This document shows, one piece after another, positions 41,728 through 50,777 of a stretch of DNA of 64,000 nucleotides. Each line of letters begins with the position of its first letter. Position 1 is the first letter of the stretch. A program made the translations under genes and the position numbers. The stretch lies in NCBI RefSeq assembly GCF_017357105.1, contig NZ_CP071596.1, positions 372,001 to 436,000 on the forward strand, read 5' to 3'. Source of the DNA: Natronosalvus caseinilyticus (GTDB taxonomy: Archaea; Halobacteriota; Halobacteria; Halobacteriales; Natrialbaceae). The notes below the pieces were generated by a model. The model was not told where the DNA came from. It did not search any database and saw only the letters and a list, made by a program, of their open reading frames with translations.

Positions 41728-42680
41728 GCGTCGACCTCGGGCCCTCGATCCAGGACCTCGAGCGGGACGGCGACGGATTCGTCCGGCGGATCCGGGAATC
41801 GGTCGGGTTGGACGATCGGGGCGAGGGCCTCGAGCGTGTCCACCAGCCTCGGGCCGGGCCGGTTGAGGTACTGGTTCCCGTCGAGCGCCCAGACGCACCC
41901 CTCGCGGACGGCGGTCAGGTCGTCCCACCCCTCCCTGTCCGTGAGATCCGTGAGGTTGGCAGCCGTCTGCTCGAGGTCGAAGCCGCACGGGGCGACGACC
42001 GCGATTTCGGGGTCGTAGGCGCGTATCTCGTCCCACGCTCGCGGCCGAGAGGGCTCGCCTACGTCGGCCAAGCCGTACCGGCCGCTGGCCCACTCGACGA
42101 GTTCGGCCGTCCAGTGCCCCGCGATCATGACGGGGTCGGTCCAGTCGAAGACAGCGACTCGCGGACGCTCATCTAGCGCGAGGTCGGCCGTTCGAGTCCG
42201 AACGGCGTCGATGCGCTCCTCGAGGGCGGCGACCGCGTCTCGAGCGCGCTCCGGAACGCCCGCCGCCTCGCCCACGCGTTCGACGTCCGCGAGCACGTCC
42301 GCGATCGAGTGCGGATCCGTCGTCAGCACCTCGGGGTCGGCCGCGATTTCCTCGAGGGCGCGTTCGACGACGACCTCGTCGACCGCACAGACGTCGCACA
42401 TCCCCTGGGTGACGACGAGGTCCGGATCGAGCGCGTCCAGGGTATCGACGGCCACGTCGTAGACGCCGTCCCCGGCGCCGTCGTCGGTCCCCGAAACGGC
42501 CTCGAGCACCTGTTCGTCGATGGCACCGCTCGAGGCGTCGGCGTCGATCCGCGAGGCCGTCACCGACGGGCAGTCCCGGACGGCGGGTGGAAAGTCACAC
42601 TCGTGAGAGACGCCGACGGGCTCGAGACCGAGGGCACAGACGATCTCGGTCGCCGAGGGAAGGGTGGTGACGATGCGCAT
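41724..42680 (-). CDS. Cobalamin-binding protein (BtuF-like, no signal peptide)
   Basis: A 318-residue periplasmic-binding-protein fold of the helical-backbone type (BtuF/FecB). It begins directly with the first domain, MRIVTTLPSATEIVCALGLE, and contains VGVSHECDFP and VVTQGMCDVC, features of the cobalamin-binding BtuF-like subgroup. No signal peptide or lipobox is present, so it is probably cytoplasmic or uses an unseen start. ATG 42680 is supported by the family N terminus; a longer ORF upstream has no family match. The stop overlaps the JAMM start (GTGA). No BtuCD-type genes are adjacent. Confidence 0.85.
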   Translation of the reverse strand: MRIVTTLPSATEIVCALGLEPVGVSHECDFPPAVRDCPSVTASRIDADASSGAIDEQVLEAVSGTDDGAGDGVYDVAVDTLDALDPDLVVTQGMCDVCAVDEVVVERALEEIAADPEVLTTDPHSIADVLADVERVGEAAGVPERARDAVAALEERIDAVRTRTADLALDERPRVAVFDWTDPVMIAGHWTAELVEWASGRYGLADVGEPSRPRAWDEIRAYDPEIAVVAPCGFDLEQTAANLTDLTDREGWDDLTAVREGCVWALDGNQYLNRPGPRLVDTLEALAPIVQPDRFPDPPDESVAVPLEVLDRGPEVDA

Positions 42681-42830
42681 AGCCAGCAGTTGTGTGCGGT
42701 GGGCCAAAAGCCCACCTGCCTCCGGCGTCCGGTCGGCGATCGCGTACCGATCGACCGTCGACGCAGGAACTGCCTGCACGGTCCGGCTACAGAGACCACC
42801 TGCACGGTCGGCCTCAGGGACCGCCTGTCG

Positions 42831-43397
42831 TCAATCGGACGACCGTTTCGATTGCGACAACAGTTCGTAATAGGCCACCGCGAGCACGGCTCGTCCGTCG
42901 CGAATCGTCCCCTCGCGGACGGACTCGAGAAACGTCTCGTAGGGCGTCGGCGACGCGCGTATACTCTCGTCGTGATCCAGTTGCTGCTCGCTTGCCGGCT
43001 CACAGCCCCGGGCCACGAAGAAGTGCATCACCGAGTCGGCGAGGCCGTTCGCGGGCTCGACGGTGACCAGCGCCTCGAGCGTCTCGGCCCGGTAGCCCGT
43101 TTCCTCGGCGAGTTCGCGACGGGCCGCGGACTCGAGGTCGTCGTCGTCGGGTTCGGTGGTCCCGACGGGTAGCCCGCGGCAGATCCGGGAGACGGCCTGG
43201 CGCCACTCCTCGATGCAGACGACCTGTCCGTCGTCGGTCAGGGGAAGGATGCAGACGCTCGCGGGTTCGGAGAGGTAATCGAAATCGGTTTCGCTGCCGT
43301 CGGGGAGCCGTACGGTCTGAGTAACGACGTCGAAGCCCGGACAGGAGTAGGCTACATCGGATTCGACGGTTTCCCAGGAGAGGGGATCAGCCGGCAT
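42831..43397 (-). CDS. Nudix hydrolase (ADP-ribose pyrophosphatase-like)
   Basis: A 188-residue Nudix protein. The box GX5EX7REUXEEXGU is recognisable around residues 80-105 as GTTEPDDDDLESAA followed by RRELAEETGYRAE. The preceding GLPVG and the following VEPANGLADSVMHFFVARG match the ADP-ribose/FAD pyrophosphatase branch. The ATG at 43397 gives the usual length. It cleaves nucleoside diphosphate derivatives and depends on Mg2+. Confidence 0.88.
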   Translation of the reverse strand: MPADPLSWETVESDVAYSCPGFDVVTQTVRLPDGSETDFDYLSEPASVCILPLTDDGQVVCIEEWRQAVSRICRGLPVGTTEPDDDDLESAARRELAEETGYRAETLEALVTVEPANGLADSVMHFFVARGCEPASEQQLDHDESIRASPTPYETFLESVREGTIRDGRAVLAVAYYELLSQSKRSSD

Positions 43398-43578
43398 ACC
43401 CGCCAGTATGGGCGTCTTGGTCAAAAGCGTCCGGTTCCGCCCCGGCTCGAATCGAGGTTGGTCGAACGGGCCGTCCTGGCCTCGTCGCTACGCCGTTGCT
43501 ACGCCGACCGTTCCACTGACGTACCCGCTCTATAACAAAGCCACAGATCGGTGAAGGTTCGTTTTCAGAGGGTGATCC

Positions 43579-43854
43579 ATGGATCAACTAACAGGCTTCC
43601 AACGCGACTTGTTGTACGTCATCGCCGGGATGGACCGTCCGTCGGGACAGCAGATTCTCGACGACATCAACGAGTACATCGATCAGCCGGTGACACACGG
43701 CCGGCTCTATCCGAACCTCGATACGCTCGTCGAACGCGAACTGGTCGAGAAGGGACAGCTCGACCGGCGGACGAACTACTACGCGCTCACCCCCAAGGGA
43801 CGGCGCGTCCTCGAGCGGCGCCAGAAGTGGGTACAGCGATACGTCGACGTCTAG
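43579..43854 (+). CDS. PadR-family transcriptional regulator
   Basis: A 91-residue single winged-helix protein: QRDLLYVIAGMDRPSGQQIL, HGRLYPNLDTLVERELVEKG and YYALTPKGRRVLERR match PadR. It lacks the C-terminal dimerisation helices of longer members, as usual in haloarchaea. A TATA-like CTATAAC lies near 43530 and a Shine-Dalgarno-like GAGGGTGATC directly precedes the ATG, so this mRNA has a leader. Target unknown. Confidence 0.88.
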   Translation: MDQLTGFQRDLLYVIAGMDRPSGQQILDDINEYIDQPVTHGRLYPNLDTLVERELVEKGQLDRRTNYYALTPKGRRVLERRQKWVQRYVDV

Positions 43855-43962
43855 GCGTCGGCGCCGGACGGTGGACACGGCCGACGGACAGGGACGCGCG
43901 ACGTGCGCCTCCCTGACCGAGTGGCGTCACGTCGGCTGACTTCTTCTGTCGAGAGTGTGGGT

Positions 43963-44946
43963 TCAGGAGTCCGATTCGCTGGTACTGTTGGTTCCGTCGG
44001 TACTATTGGTTTCATCGATACTGTTGGTTCCGTTGGATTCGTCTCCGTCGGTGTCGTCCATCCCGGCTTCGTCGGCATCGTCACCACCGTCGGAATCGTC
44101 GTCACCCGGCGCACGTTCTCCCGAATCCGGTTCCTGTTCTGGTTCCGCGTCCGACTCCTCGAGCGCCGCCGGCCCGTCCTCGGTCAGTTGCACCGCGAAC
44201 GCACGATCGGGTCGGCCGGTGTCGGTACCGGGCTCGAGGAAGCCCTCCGCGAACGCCGTGTAGGCGGTGTTCGCCTCGAGTTCGACGGTGACGGTGGCGA
44301 CGGCGTCTTCACCTCGGTCGGTACGGTCCTCGCCGCCGGTACCCGGCGTCTCTCCATCAGCCGACGTCTCCTCACCGGTCGCCGCGGGCGCCACCTCGAG
44401 GGTGTACGATCCCGACGGGAGGGCGATGTAGTTCGTCCCCCGGCCGAACCCGACGCCGCCAAATACCGCCCGTCCGCTCTCGGCGTCGCGCACGTCGACA
44501 GCCGGTGCGTCGGGGGCGGCGTGAACGAGTCGGAGTAGCGCCGATCCCGCGTCGGACAGCAACTCGACCCGGGCCGCTTCCTCCGGAGCGTCGAGGACGG
44601 CGACCGTGTAGAACGCCATTTCGACCGCGATGGATTCGTCGTAGAGGACGGTCTCCTCGTCGCCGGTCGCCGTAATCGTGACGTCGTGAGTACCCGGCTC
44701 GACGACGAAATATGGGGTCGTCCGCTCGAAAGCGATTCCCGAAACGACCGACTCCCCGTCGACGGCGACGTCGACGGCCGGCGCGTCGGGTGCGAGGTGG
44801 GTGACGCGAACGCCCGCCACCGGGACGTCCGACTCGTCTCCGTGCTCGTTCACCGCGAAGACGCGCTCGCCAACGGAACCCGCGACCTGGTTCGAGCGGC
44901 TCGTGCCCTCGAGCGACTCGAGTGCCGTGTGTCGTGTGCTGGTCAT
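43963..44946 (-). CDS. DUF4397-domain protein
   Basis: A 327-residue protein with two DUF4397 repeats: VTHLAPDAPAVDVAVDGE near residue 48 and LVHAAPDAPAVDVRDAES near 137. These beta-rich repeats usually sit in exported, Tat-secreted proteins. The N terminus MTSTRHTALESLEGTS resembles a haloarchaeal Tat signal whose RR is RH and whose hydrophobic stretch is missing, so export through Tat looks lost or the protein stays inside. The C-terminal 65 residues are Asp/Glu/Ser/Thr-rich and contain an 18-nt tandem repeat (43981-44034). It is divergent from the HTH-10 regulator gene. Confidence 0.85.
   Translation of the reverse strand: MTSTRHTALESLEGTSRSNQVAGSVGERVFAVNEHGDESDVPVAGVRVTHLAPDAPAVDVAVDGESVVSGIAFERTTPYFVVEPGTHDVTITATGDEETVLYDESIAVEMAFYTVAVLDAPEEAARVELLSDAGSALLRLVHAAPDAPAVDVRDAESGRAVFGGVGFGRGTNYIALPSGSYTLEVAPAATGEETSADGETPGTGGEDRTDRGEDAVATVTVELEANTAYTAFAEGFLEPGTDTGRPDRAFAVQLTEDGPAALEESDAEPEQEPDSGERAPGDDDSDGGDDADEAGMDDTDGDESNGTNSIDETNSTDGTNSTSESDS
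43981..44034. repeat. 18-nt tandem repeat, three units, coding
   Basis: Three units of 18 nt (starting 43981, 43999 and 44017) encode hexapeptides such as STDGTN and SIDETN on the minus strand at the C terminus of the DUF4397 protein. Confidence 0.75.
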
Positions 44947-45318
44947 GCGGCCTGAATCGTGACTGCCGACTGGATAAAGCGCCCAGTCGGTTGTGGCGCC
45001 CGTGTGTTCGATTTACTCGCGGTGAGGGCGTGTAGGGTGACGATACCGAACAGAAAGCGCACCGTACAACGATGGCGACGACGGGACGATGGACCAGAAC
45101 GCCGGACTCGACTGCCGTCGACGGCGCCACTCGCCTTTGATCAGCGACGAATATTGTCGGTCGAGTTGATACACCATTCACACTGTGTCGTCGTTTTTTC
45201 CATTGTCGGCAACACCAATCATTTTACTAATGATTTTATTTCTTACAGTCAGGAAATCCGAAGCTAAATGTTTTGGAATGGTCGTTATCCCTTTCGTAGC
45301 AGTACCCGATACGTACTC
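44947..45318. other. Divergent intergenic region with an AT-rich dyad
   Basis: This 372-nt gap separates the DUF4397 gene (minus) and the HTH-10 gene (plus). Its right half (45180-45270) is markedly AT-rich and holds a perfect dyad at 45217-45235. No gene was found. Confidence 0.5.
45217..45235. promoter_or_regulatory. Inverted repeat upstream of the HTH-10 regulator gene
   Basis: Arms AATCATT and AATGATT are perfect complements around TTACT. The dyad is 84 nt upstream of the ATG at 45319 and is a candidate operator. Confidence 0.45.
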
Positions 45319-46011
45319 ATGACGACAATCGCTGACTTCGAGATCGACGCGTCGACGGTCGCCCTCGGTGAGACCTTCGACACCCTGCCGGAGTTGACCT
45401 GTTCGGTCGAGCAGGTCATCGCGGCCGCGGATCGCGGCCTCTGGTTCGAGGGTGCCGACCGCTCGGAACTCGAGGCAGCCCTCGAGGACGACCCGACGGT
45501 CGACGACGTGGCGTTGATCGCGGCCGACAAGGCCGACGGACAACTCCTCTACGACGTGACCATGGGCGACGACGCGCTCGACGTGTTCGAGCTCATCCTC
45601 GAGGAGCGCGGCACGGTCCTGTCGGCGTCCGCGAACGAGGGCCGCTGGCACCTCCGCGTCCGGTTCATCGACCACGACGACGCGAGTCGACTCTACGATC
45701 GACTCGAGGAGAGCGAAGCGAACTCGACGCTCAAGCGACTGACCGAGCTGCGAGAGGCCCCATCGACGACGGACCGCCTCACCGAGAAACAGTACGAAAC
45801 GCTGCTCACGGCGTTCGAACAGGGCTACTTCACTATCCCGCGCGAGACGTCGATGGAGGAACTCGCCGACGAACTCGGCATCTCCCACCAGGCGCTCTCC
45901 GAGCGCTTCCGCCGTGCCTACCGGGAACTCGTCCTGACCGCGCTCAACGGGACCCATCCCACGCACCCGGAAGACGACGCCTCGAAGCCCGAACCGAACC
46001 AGCCGGCGTAG
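45319..46011 (+). CDS. HTH-10-family (bacterio-opsin activator-like) regulator
   Basis: A 230-residue regulator. The C-terminal HTH-10 domain is clear: LTEKQYETLLTAFEQGYFTI and MEELADELGISHQALSERFR, followed by RAYRELV. The N-terminal two-thirds is a BAT-like sensor domain without recognisable cofactor motifs. The ATG at 45319 is chosen because it begins the family-like MTTIADFEI. Members regulate bacteriorhodopsin, stress and metabolic genes in haloarchaea. The target here is unknown. Confidence 0.88.
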   Translation: MTTIADFEIDASTVALGETFDTLPELTCSVEQVIAAADRGLWFEGADRSELEAALEDDPTVDDVALIAADKADGQLLYDVTMGDDALDVFELILEERGTVLSASANEGRWHLRVRFIDHDDASRLYDRLEESEANSTLKRLTELREAPSTTDRLTEKQYETLLTAFEQGYFTIPRETSMEELADELGISHQALSERFRRAYRELVLTALNGTHPTHPEDDASKPEPNQPA

Positions 46012-46140
46012 CGATATCGCTGGCTGTGCTAGCTGAACCGCCTCGTCTCGAGGCCTCCAGGAAATCGTCGCCGTAATCGTCGTCGCTGCGATTGTCGTCG
46101 CAGCCGTGACTGTCGCGACAGCTGTGTCGAGACCATCCCC

Positions 46141-46147
46141 TATATAA
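46141..46147 (+). promoter_or_regulatory. TATA box upstream of the second HalOD1 gene
   Basis: TATATAA lies 60 nt before the ATG at 46204, implying a leader of about 30 nt. Just upstream, GCTGCGA and TCGCAGC form a 7-bp inverted repeat (about 46085-46105). Confidence 0.45.
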
Positions 46148-46203
46148 GCCTGTTTCGTCGTCAAAACGGCCCTTCTTCCGTTGGCGTCGTCTGTGTAGTG
46201 CTG

Positions 46204-46599
46204 ATGATACGGCCAGGAACTGAGGACGGAAACTCGAGGTCCGACACGAGCGGTCGAGGAGGTCTGGAAACGGAGTCGGCGACGACGGGCGCCGTCGAAA
46301 CGCCGGGATCCGCTGTCAGTCCGGATCACCTGAAATCGACCGCCGAGGCCCCGCTCGCCTACACGTTCGATCCGGAGGAAACGCCCGCACAGGCGATCAT
46401 CGACGCCGTCGCCGCTGCCGACGGCCGCGATCCGCTCTCGCTCCCGCCGCTCTTTGATGCGATCGATCCAGACGCACTGAACGGACTCGTGGCCCAACCC
46501 CGGTCGGGGTCAGCACGACGGTCCTGGGCGCTCTCCTTCGAGTACGGCGGCTGGCTCGTTACCGTCGACGCCAACCACCAGATCGTCCTCGAGCCGTAG
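46204..46599 (+). CDS. HalOD1 output-domain protein
   Basis: A 131-residue protein with a 55-residue polar N-terminal tail and a C-terminal HalOD1 domain: AQAIIDAVAAADGRDPLSLP, then PLFDAIDPDALNGLV and FEYGGWLVTVDANHQIVLEP. It is the second stand-alone HalOD1 in the window (first at 29156). The ATG at 46204 is preferred to an in-frame GTG at 46198. Function unknown. Confidence 0.85.
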   Translation: MIRPGTEDGNSRSDTSGRGGLETESATTGAVETPGSAVSPDHLKSTAEAPLAYTFDPEETPAQAIIDAVAAADGRDPLSLPPLFDAIDPDALNGLVAQPRSGSARRSWALSFEYGGWLVTVDANHQIVLEP

Positions 46600-46772
46600 A
46601 GAGGCCAAATTGTCATATCAGAGGGACTACTCCCGATCGTAGAGGCTGGACGATCGGGGTCGCCTTCCGCCACCGAACGGACCGGCTGACTCGAGACGAG
46701 TTTCACGTGATTTTCCCCTCGGACGGGCAAGCCCTCCTTTTTTCCCGCACAGAATCGAACGGTTATCGAAAT

Positions 46773-47561
46773 ATGTCCGGCGTTCCGGACCCTTCGGAGA
46801 TCTTTCATCGGGCGGCCGAGGAAGGGAGACGACGTCTCGAGCAGCCGTTGCTCGAACTCGCCGCGACGGGGTTCATCGCCGGGTTCACGATCGTCTTCGG
46901 TATCGTAGCGCTCGGCATCGTACACGCGGCGATCGAGCCACAGTTCGGCGACGTGGCGAGAGTCGTAGGCGCGCTCGCGTTCGGCGTGGGCGTCGTGTTA
47001 CTGGTTGTCGGTCGCGCGGAACTGTTCAGCGAGAACTTCTTCGATCCGGTCGCGGCGGCCGTCGAACGATCAGATTCGTGGCTCGTCGGACCGCTGCTTC
47101 GCCTGTGGTCGCTCACCCTCGTGTTCAATCTCGTCGGTGGTACGCTCTTCGTCCTCGTCATGTCGGTCGACGGCGCGCTGCCCCCCGGGTCGGGAGCGGC
47201 GATGAGTACGACCGCCGAAGAACTCGCTCACCGGAAGGGCGCGGGAATGTTCGCGGACGCCATAGCGGGCGGTGTTCTCGTGGCGTTGCTCTCTCACCTC
47301 CTCGTGTCCGTCGATAGCGACGGCGGTCGCATCGCCGTCGCCTATATCGTCGGGGCCCTGTTGGCCCTCGGACCGTTCGATCACGTCGTCGTCACCGTCC
47401 TGCACGTGCTCTTCGGAATGCGGTTCGGAGCGGACATCGGCGTCGCCACCCTGACATTGATAACGATCGTTTCGACGGCCGGGAACCTCGTTGGGGGACT
47501 CGGACTGGTCACGCTCAGTCACGTCGCCCAGGCCATCGGTGCCCGCGAGTCCGACACGTGA
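46773..47561 (+). CDS. Formate/nitrite transporter (FNT) family protein
   Basis: A 262-residue pentameric channel-type membrane protein with six predicted helices. GRAELFSENFFDPVAAAVER near residue 78 and the preceding FGVGVVLLVV correspond to the FNT signature after the second helix. The ATG at 46773 begins MSGVPDPSEIFHRAAEEG, a typical amphipathic FNT N terminus. Substrate candidates are formate, nitrite and hydrosulfide; haloarchaeal members of this branch are poorly characterised. Confidence 0.87.
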   Translation: MSGVPDPSEIFHRAAEEGRRRLEQPLLELAATGFIAGFTIVFGIVALGIVHAAIEPQFGDVARVVGALAFGVGVVLLVVGRAELFSENFFDPVAAAVERSDSWLVGPLLRLWSLTLVFNLVGGTLFVLVMSVDGALPPGSGAAMSTTAEELAHRKGAGMFADAIAGGVLVALLSHLLVSVDSDGGRIAVAYIVGALLALGPFDHVVVTVLHVLFGMRFGADIGVATLTLITIVSTAGNLVGGLGLVTLSHVAQAIGARESDT

Positions 47562-47692
47562 CTCCGGCGCAAGGTACCGGGGACGCCTCGCTGCACTTCT
47601 CGTATCGATGCTCGAGTAGAGGCGGTTCGACAGCACGTTCACGGGCACATATCAGGTGGTCAATTGAGGGAGGTTGAGTACGTATATCACCC

Positions 47693-48970
47693 ATGAACGT
47701 GCTCGCGGCTATCGTCGAGAGCGAGCGAGCGAACGCTGCGCTCGCATGGTCGATCGTTGCCGCGATCGTCGTCACGGCAATCGTGAGCGCTCGAGCAGGG
47801 ACGTACGTCTGGGCCGCTCTCGCGACGACGACCGCCGTTCTCGCGCTCGTCCCGACCCTGCGTCGGTGGGACCCGCTCGTGATGCTTCCGTGGGAGGTGC
47901 TGGCGCTCGCGGCGGCACCGCTGGTCGTGGGTCTGGTCGCGTCGGTTCCCATCGCAGGATTTCTCACGGTCGCCACGATCGCACTGCTCATCGCCGTGGA
48001 ACTCGATGCGTACACTTCGGTCGAAATGACGTCGCGGTTCGCCGTCTCGTTCGTCGTCCTCGTGACGATGGCCGTCGCCGGGTGCTGGGTCGTTCTCCAG
48101 TGGACCAGTGACGCCCTGCTCGGGACGGCCCATCTCACGGGGGTCGTCGACGTGATGTGGGACATCGTCTACGCGACCGCCTTCGGTGGACTCGCCGGCG
48201 TGCTCTTCGTCCTCTACTTCTTCAAGCGTGACGACGCGGGGTACGGTGATCTGACGCAGGAGCAGGACGGTGAGGGAAATCGCGACGAGAGAGGGGATCA
48301 CCGCTCCTCGAGCGAGCCAGAGACGACCGACAGCGATACCGTCCTCGGGCTTCCCAAGCGGCAGTGCTGGCAGGGTGTTAGACTGCTCCAGGGCGGGCTC
48401 GCGCTCCTCGTCGGCTACGCGGTCGTCACCGTCGACCCGGCGCTGTTCGTCAACGCCGCGCTCCCGCTCGCGCTCACCTTCGCCCCGGCCCTCGTCCGTC
48501 GAACGTCCGGCCACGAGATGGGGGCGGGACTCGCGCTCTGGATCGCCGCTGCCGCGTTCCTCCACACGGTCGGTGCGATCGGTCTGTATACGGCGTTCGG
48601 GTGGTTCGACCAGTTCACGCACACCCTCTCGGCGACGCTCGTCGCCGGCCTGGGATACGCCGTCGTCGACGCGCTCGAGCGCACCGAAAGCGACGTGGAC
48701 TTCCCCACCGAGTTTCGATTCGTGTTTCTCGTGATCTTCGTCCTCGCCTTCGGCGTCGCCTGGGAGATCCTCGAGTTCGCGGCGGGCGGCCTCGCCAGTC
48801 TCGTCGGCGGCGACGCGGTCCTCACCCAGTACGGGACGGACGACATCGCGCTCGACCTCCTGTTCAACGCTGTCGGCGCCGTCCTCGTCGGTCTCTGGGG
48901 GACCGGGTACTTCGACGGGCTCGCCCGGGTGTTCACGAATCGATTCGACGACTCCAGCGACGTCGTCTGA
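47693..48970 (+). CDS. Membrane protein of unknown function, possible YjdF/DUF2238-like C-terminal half
   Basis: A 425-residue protein with two membrane halves. Residues 1-175 hold about five helices. Residues 180-222 form a polar cytoplasmic-type loop rich in D, E and S. Residues 225-410 hold a further five or six helices, with FDQFTHTLSATLVAGLGYA, AWEILEFAAGG and DIALDLLFNAVGAVLVG, which resemble the DUF2238/YjdF pattern. The call for the C-terminal half is tentative. No catalytic or transport motif was recognised. Confidence 0.75.
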   Translation: MNVLAAIVESERANAALAWSIVAAIVVTAIVSARAGTYVWAALATTTAVLALVPTLRRWDPLVMLPWEVLALAAAPLVVGLVASVPIAGFLTVATIALLIAVELDAYTSVEMTSRFAVSFVVLVTMAVAGCWVVLQWTSDALLGTAHLTGVVDVMWDIVYATAFGGLAGVLFVLYFFKRDDAGYGDLTQEQDGEGNRDERGDHRSSSEPETTDSDTVLGLPKRQCWQGVRLLQGGLALLVGYAVVTVDPALFVNAALPLALTFAPALVRRTSGHEMGAGLALWIAAAAFLHTVGAIGLYTAFGWFDQFTHTLSATLVAGLGYAVVDALERTESDVDFPTEFRFVFLVIFVLAFGVAWEILEFAAGGLASLVGGDAVLTQYGTDDIALDLLFNAVGAVLVGLWGTGYFDGLARVFTNRFDDSSDVV

Positions 48971-49113
48971 GCCGCCTGTGGAACGCATCCCACGGGACCC
49001 TCGGTGGGCTACTCACCTCGAGTGGATCGACCCACTACCCGCTCGAGGAATCGACCAGCCAGCGTGAACCTGCTGGCTCGCCGTTTTTGTCCCTCCACGG
49101 CGTCCTTTCTCGC

Positions 49114-49383
49114 ATGGCAGACGTACCCGACATCGAAACCGTCGAGACCGAAGACGACTACATCCACGTCCGGTTTCGCGACCCCGACCAGTTCGACGAG
49201 ATTCGTACCCCCGACTGGGCGCAGAACCCGGCGGAGTCGGTCTCGGAGGGCGCGGAGGTCAGAACCGGCAACACGGAAGGCGACGATGACTGGGAGGTTC
49301 AGAGCGTCCTGATCAAGAAGTCGGTCGGCGAGGAGAAAGCGAGAGAGCAGGCGAAAGACATCGTCGAGAAGATCCAGTCCTGA
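49114..49383 (+). CDS. Small acidic haloarchaeal protein of unknown function
   Basis: An 89-residue protein, MADVPDIETVETEDDYIHVR onward, strongly acidic with a C-terminal helix EEKAREQAKDIVEKIQS. Codon use and composition are protein-like and a clean ATG follows the end of the membrane-protein gene by about 140 nt. It looks like a conserved haloarchaeal hypothetical; no function recognised. Confidence 0.75.
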   Translation: MADVPDIETVETEDDYIHVRFRDPDQFDEIRTPDWAQNPAESVSEGAEVRTGNTEGDDDWEVQSVLIKKSVGEEKAREQAKDIVEKIQS

Positions 49384-49395
49384 GGGGCGCTCGAG

Positions 49396-49413
49396 CGGTC
49401 GAGCGCTCGACCG
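49396..49413. terminator. Perfect 18-bp palindrome downstream of convergent genes
   Basis: CGGTCGAGCGCTCGACCG is its own complement. It lies 12 nt after the stop at 49383 and 93 nt before the end of the convergent flavoprotein gene, a place for a terminator-like or processing hairpin. Confidence 0.4.
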
Positions 49414-49506
49414 TTCGGATCCGCGATATTCGGAACTCGAGAACGAGACGCCGCATGACGATTCTATCGGTTTCGGACTATCGAGGGGGCACCGAGTTCA
49501 GCGACC

Positions 49507-50670
49507 TCAGGCGACGTTCCGTTCGGCGAGCGCCTCACCACGGTCGAACCGGCCGCTATCGAGCGTCGAGACGTCGACGAGAGTGGGTTCGCCATCGAGC
49601 ACGATCTCCGCGACGACCTGCCCAGTCGCCGGGGCGTGCTGGAATCCGTGTCCCGAGAAGCCCGCGGCGGTCACGAAACCGGGAATCGTCTCCTCGAGGA
49701 TCGGGTGGTGATCCGGCGTCACCGCGTACAGTCCCGCCCAGCCCCGCCTGATGCGGGTTTCCGGGCCGAAGTACTCGGCGTAGTCGGCCGCGTACTCGAC
49801 GGCGCGGGCCGCCCACTCGAGGTCCATCCCCTCGTCGAAGTGGCTCGGGTCCATCCCCGGGTCGTCGTCCTCGGGGAAGTGGCCCCCGACGAGGGCGATT
49901 CCCTCGCGTTCGGGGCGAAAGTACGACCCCGTCTCCAGATCGATGGTCAGCGGGATCGATTCCGGCATCGGCGGCGTCGGATCGACGACCGCGACCTGTC
50001 GCCGTCGCGGCGAGATGGGCAACTCGACGTCCGCCAGTTCGGCGAGTTCGCCCGCCCACGCCCCGGCGGCGTTGATCACGTAGTCCGTCTCGTGACGTTC
50101 GCGGCCATCGGGTCCCTCTACGTCGACACCCACGACTCGGCCGTCATCCAGGCGAACGTCCGTGACGGCCGTCCCCGTTCGTATCTCGACGCCCAGTTCC
50201 CGGGCCGCCGCCGCATAGCCCTGTACGGCGAGGTTCGGATCCGCCACGCCGTCGTCGGGATTGAACGTCGCGCCGACGAACGGGTCTGGGTCCAGACCGG
50301 GGCAGTGGTCGGTCGCCGCCGCCGGCGAAAGATACTCGCTCTCCGCCCCGAGACGCCGTTGCATGCGAACGTTCTTGCGGAACTCGTCGGCCGTAGGCTC
50401 GGTGCGGGCGAGAAACAGGTAGCCGTTCTTTCGAAGCCCGATGTCGACGCCGAAGGTTTCCTCGAACGCATTCCAGACGCGCTTGCTGGCGAGCGAGAGT
50501 TCGACGTTGACCGCCGTCGAGAACTGCGACCGAATCCCGCCGGCCGCACGGGCGGTACTCCCGGCGCCGAGCGATCCGCGCTCGTAGAGCGTCACGGAGG
50601 CGCCACGCTCGGCCAGATAGTGTGCCGACGAGAGGCCGACGATGCCCCCACCGACGACGACTACGTCCAT
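49507..50670 (-). CDS. FAD-dependent oxidoreductase, DAO family (sarcosine/glycine oxidase-like)
   Basis: A 387-residue flavoenzyme. The N-terminal VVVGGGIVGLSSAHYLAERG is the FAD-binding motif. The substrate-domain signature GWAGLYAVTPDHHPILEE and the C-terminal GFSGHGFQHAPATGQVVAE are those of sarcosine oxidase beta/glycine oxidase-like DAO proteins. It likely deaminates or demethylates an amino acid. It is divergent from the ornithine cyclodeaminase-family gene, which fits amino-acid turnover, and near the branched-chain-type ABC importer. Confidence 0.9.
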   Translation of the reverse strand: MDVVVVGGGIVGLSSAHYLAERGASVTLYERGSLGAGSTARAAGGIRSQFSTAVNVELSLASKRVWNAFEETFGVDIGLRKNGYLFLARTEPTADEFRKNVRMQRRLGAESEYLSPAAATDHCPGLDPDPFVGATFNPDDGVADPNLAVQGYAAAARELGVEIRTGTAVTDVRLDDGRVVGVDVEGPDGRERHETDYVINAAGAWAGELAELADVELPISPRRRQVAVVDPTPPMPESIPLTIDLETGSYFRPEREGIALVGGHFPEDDDPGMDPSHFDEGMDLEWAARAVEYAADYAEYFGPETRIRRGWAGLYAVTPDHHPILEETIPGFVTAAGFSGHGFQHAPATGQVVAEIVLDGEPTLVDVSTLDSGRFDRGEALAERNVA

Positions 50671-50777
50671 GCCCCTCCATCGGCCCCGGGGAGCATAATC
50701 GTTCGCCGACTCGAGGCACCCGCCGATTCGGATGGCCCGTAACCAAAAGCTAAGTCCGAAGACGGCGATGGCCGCCC

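Noticed and set aside
43981-44034. Possible CRISPR-like repeats
   Set aside because: The 18-nt units are contiguous with no spacers and encode the Ser/Thr/Asn-rich C terminus of the DUF4397 protein.
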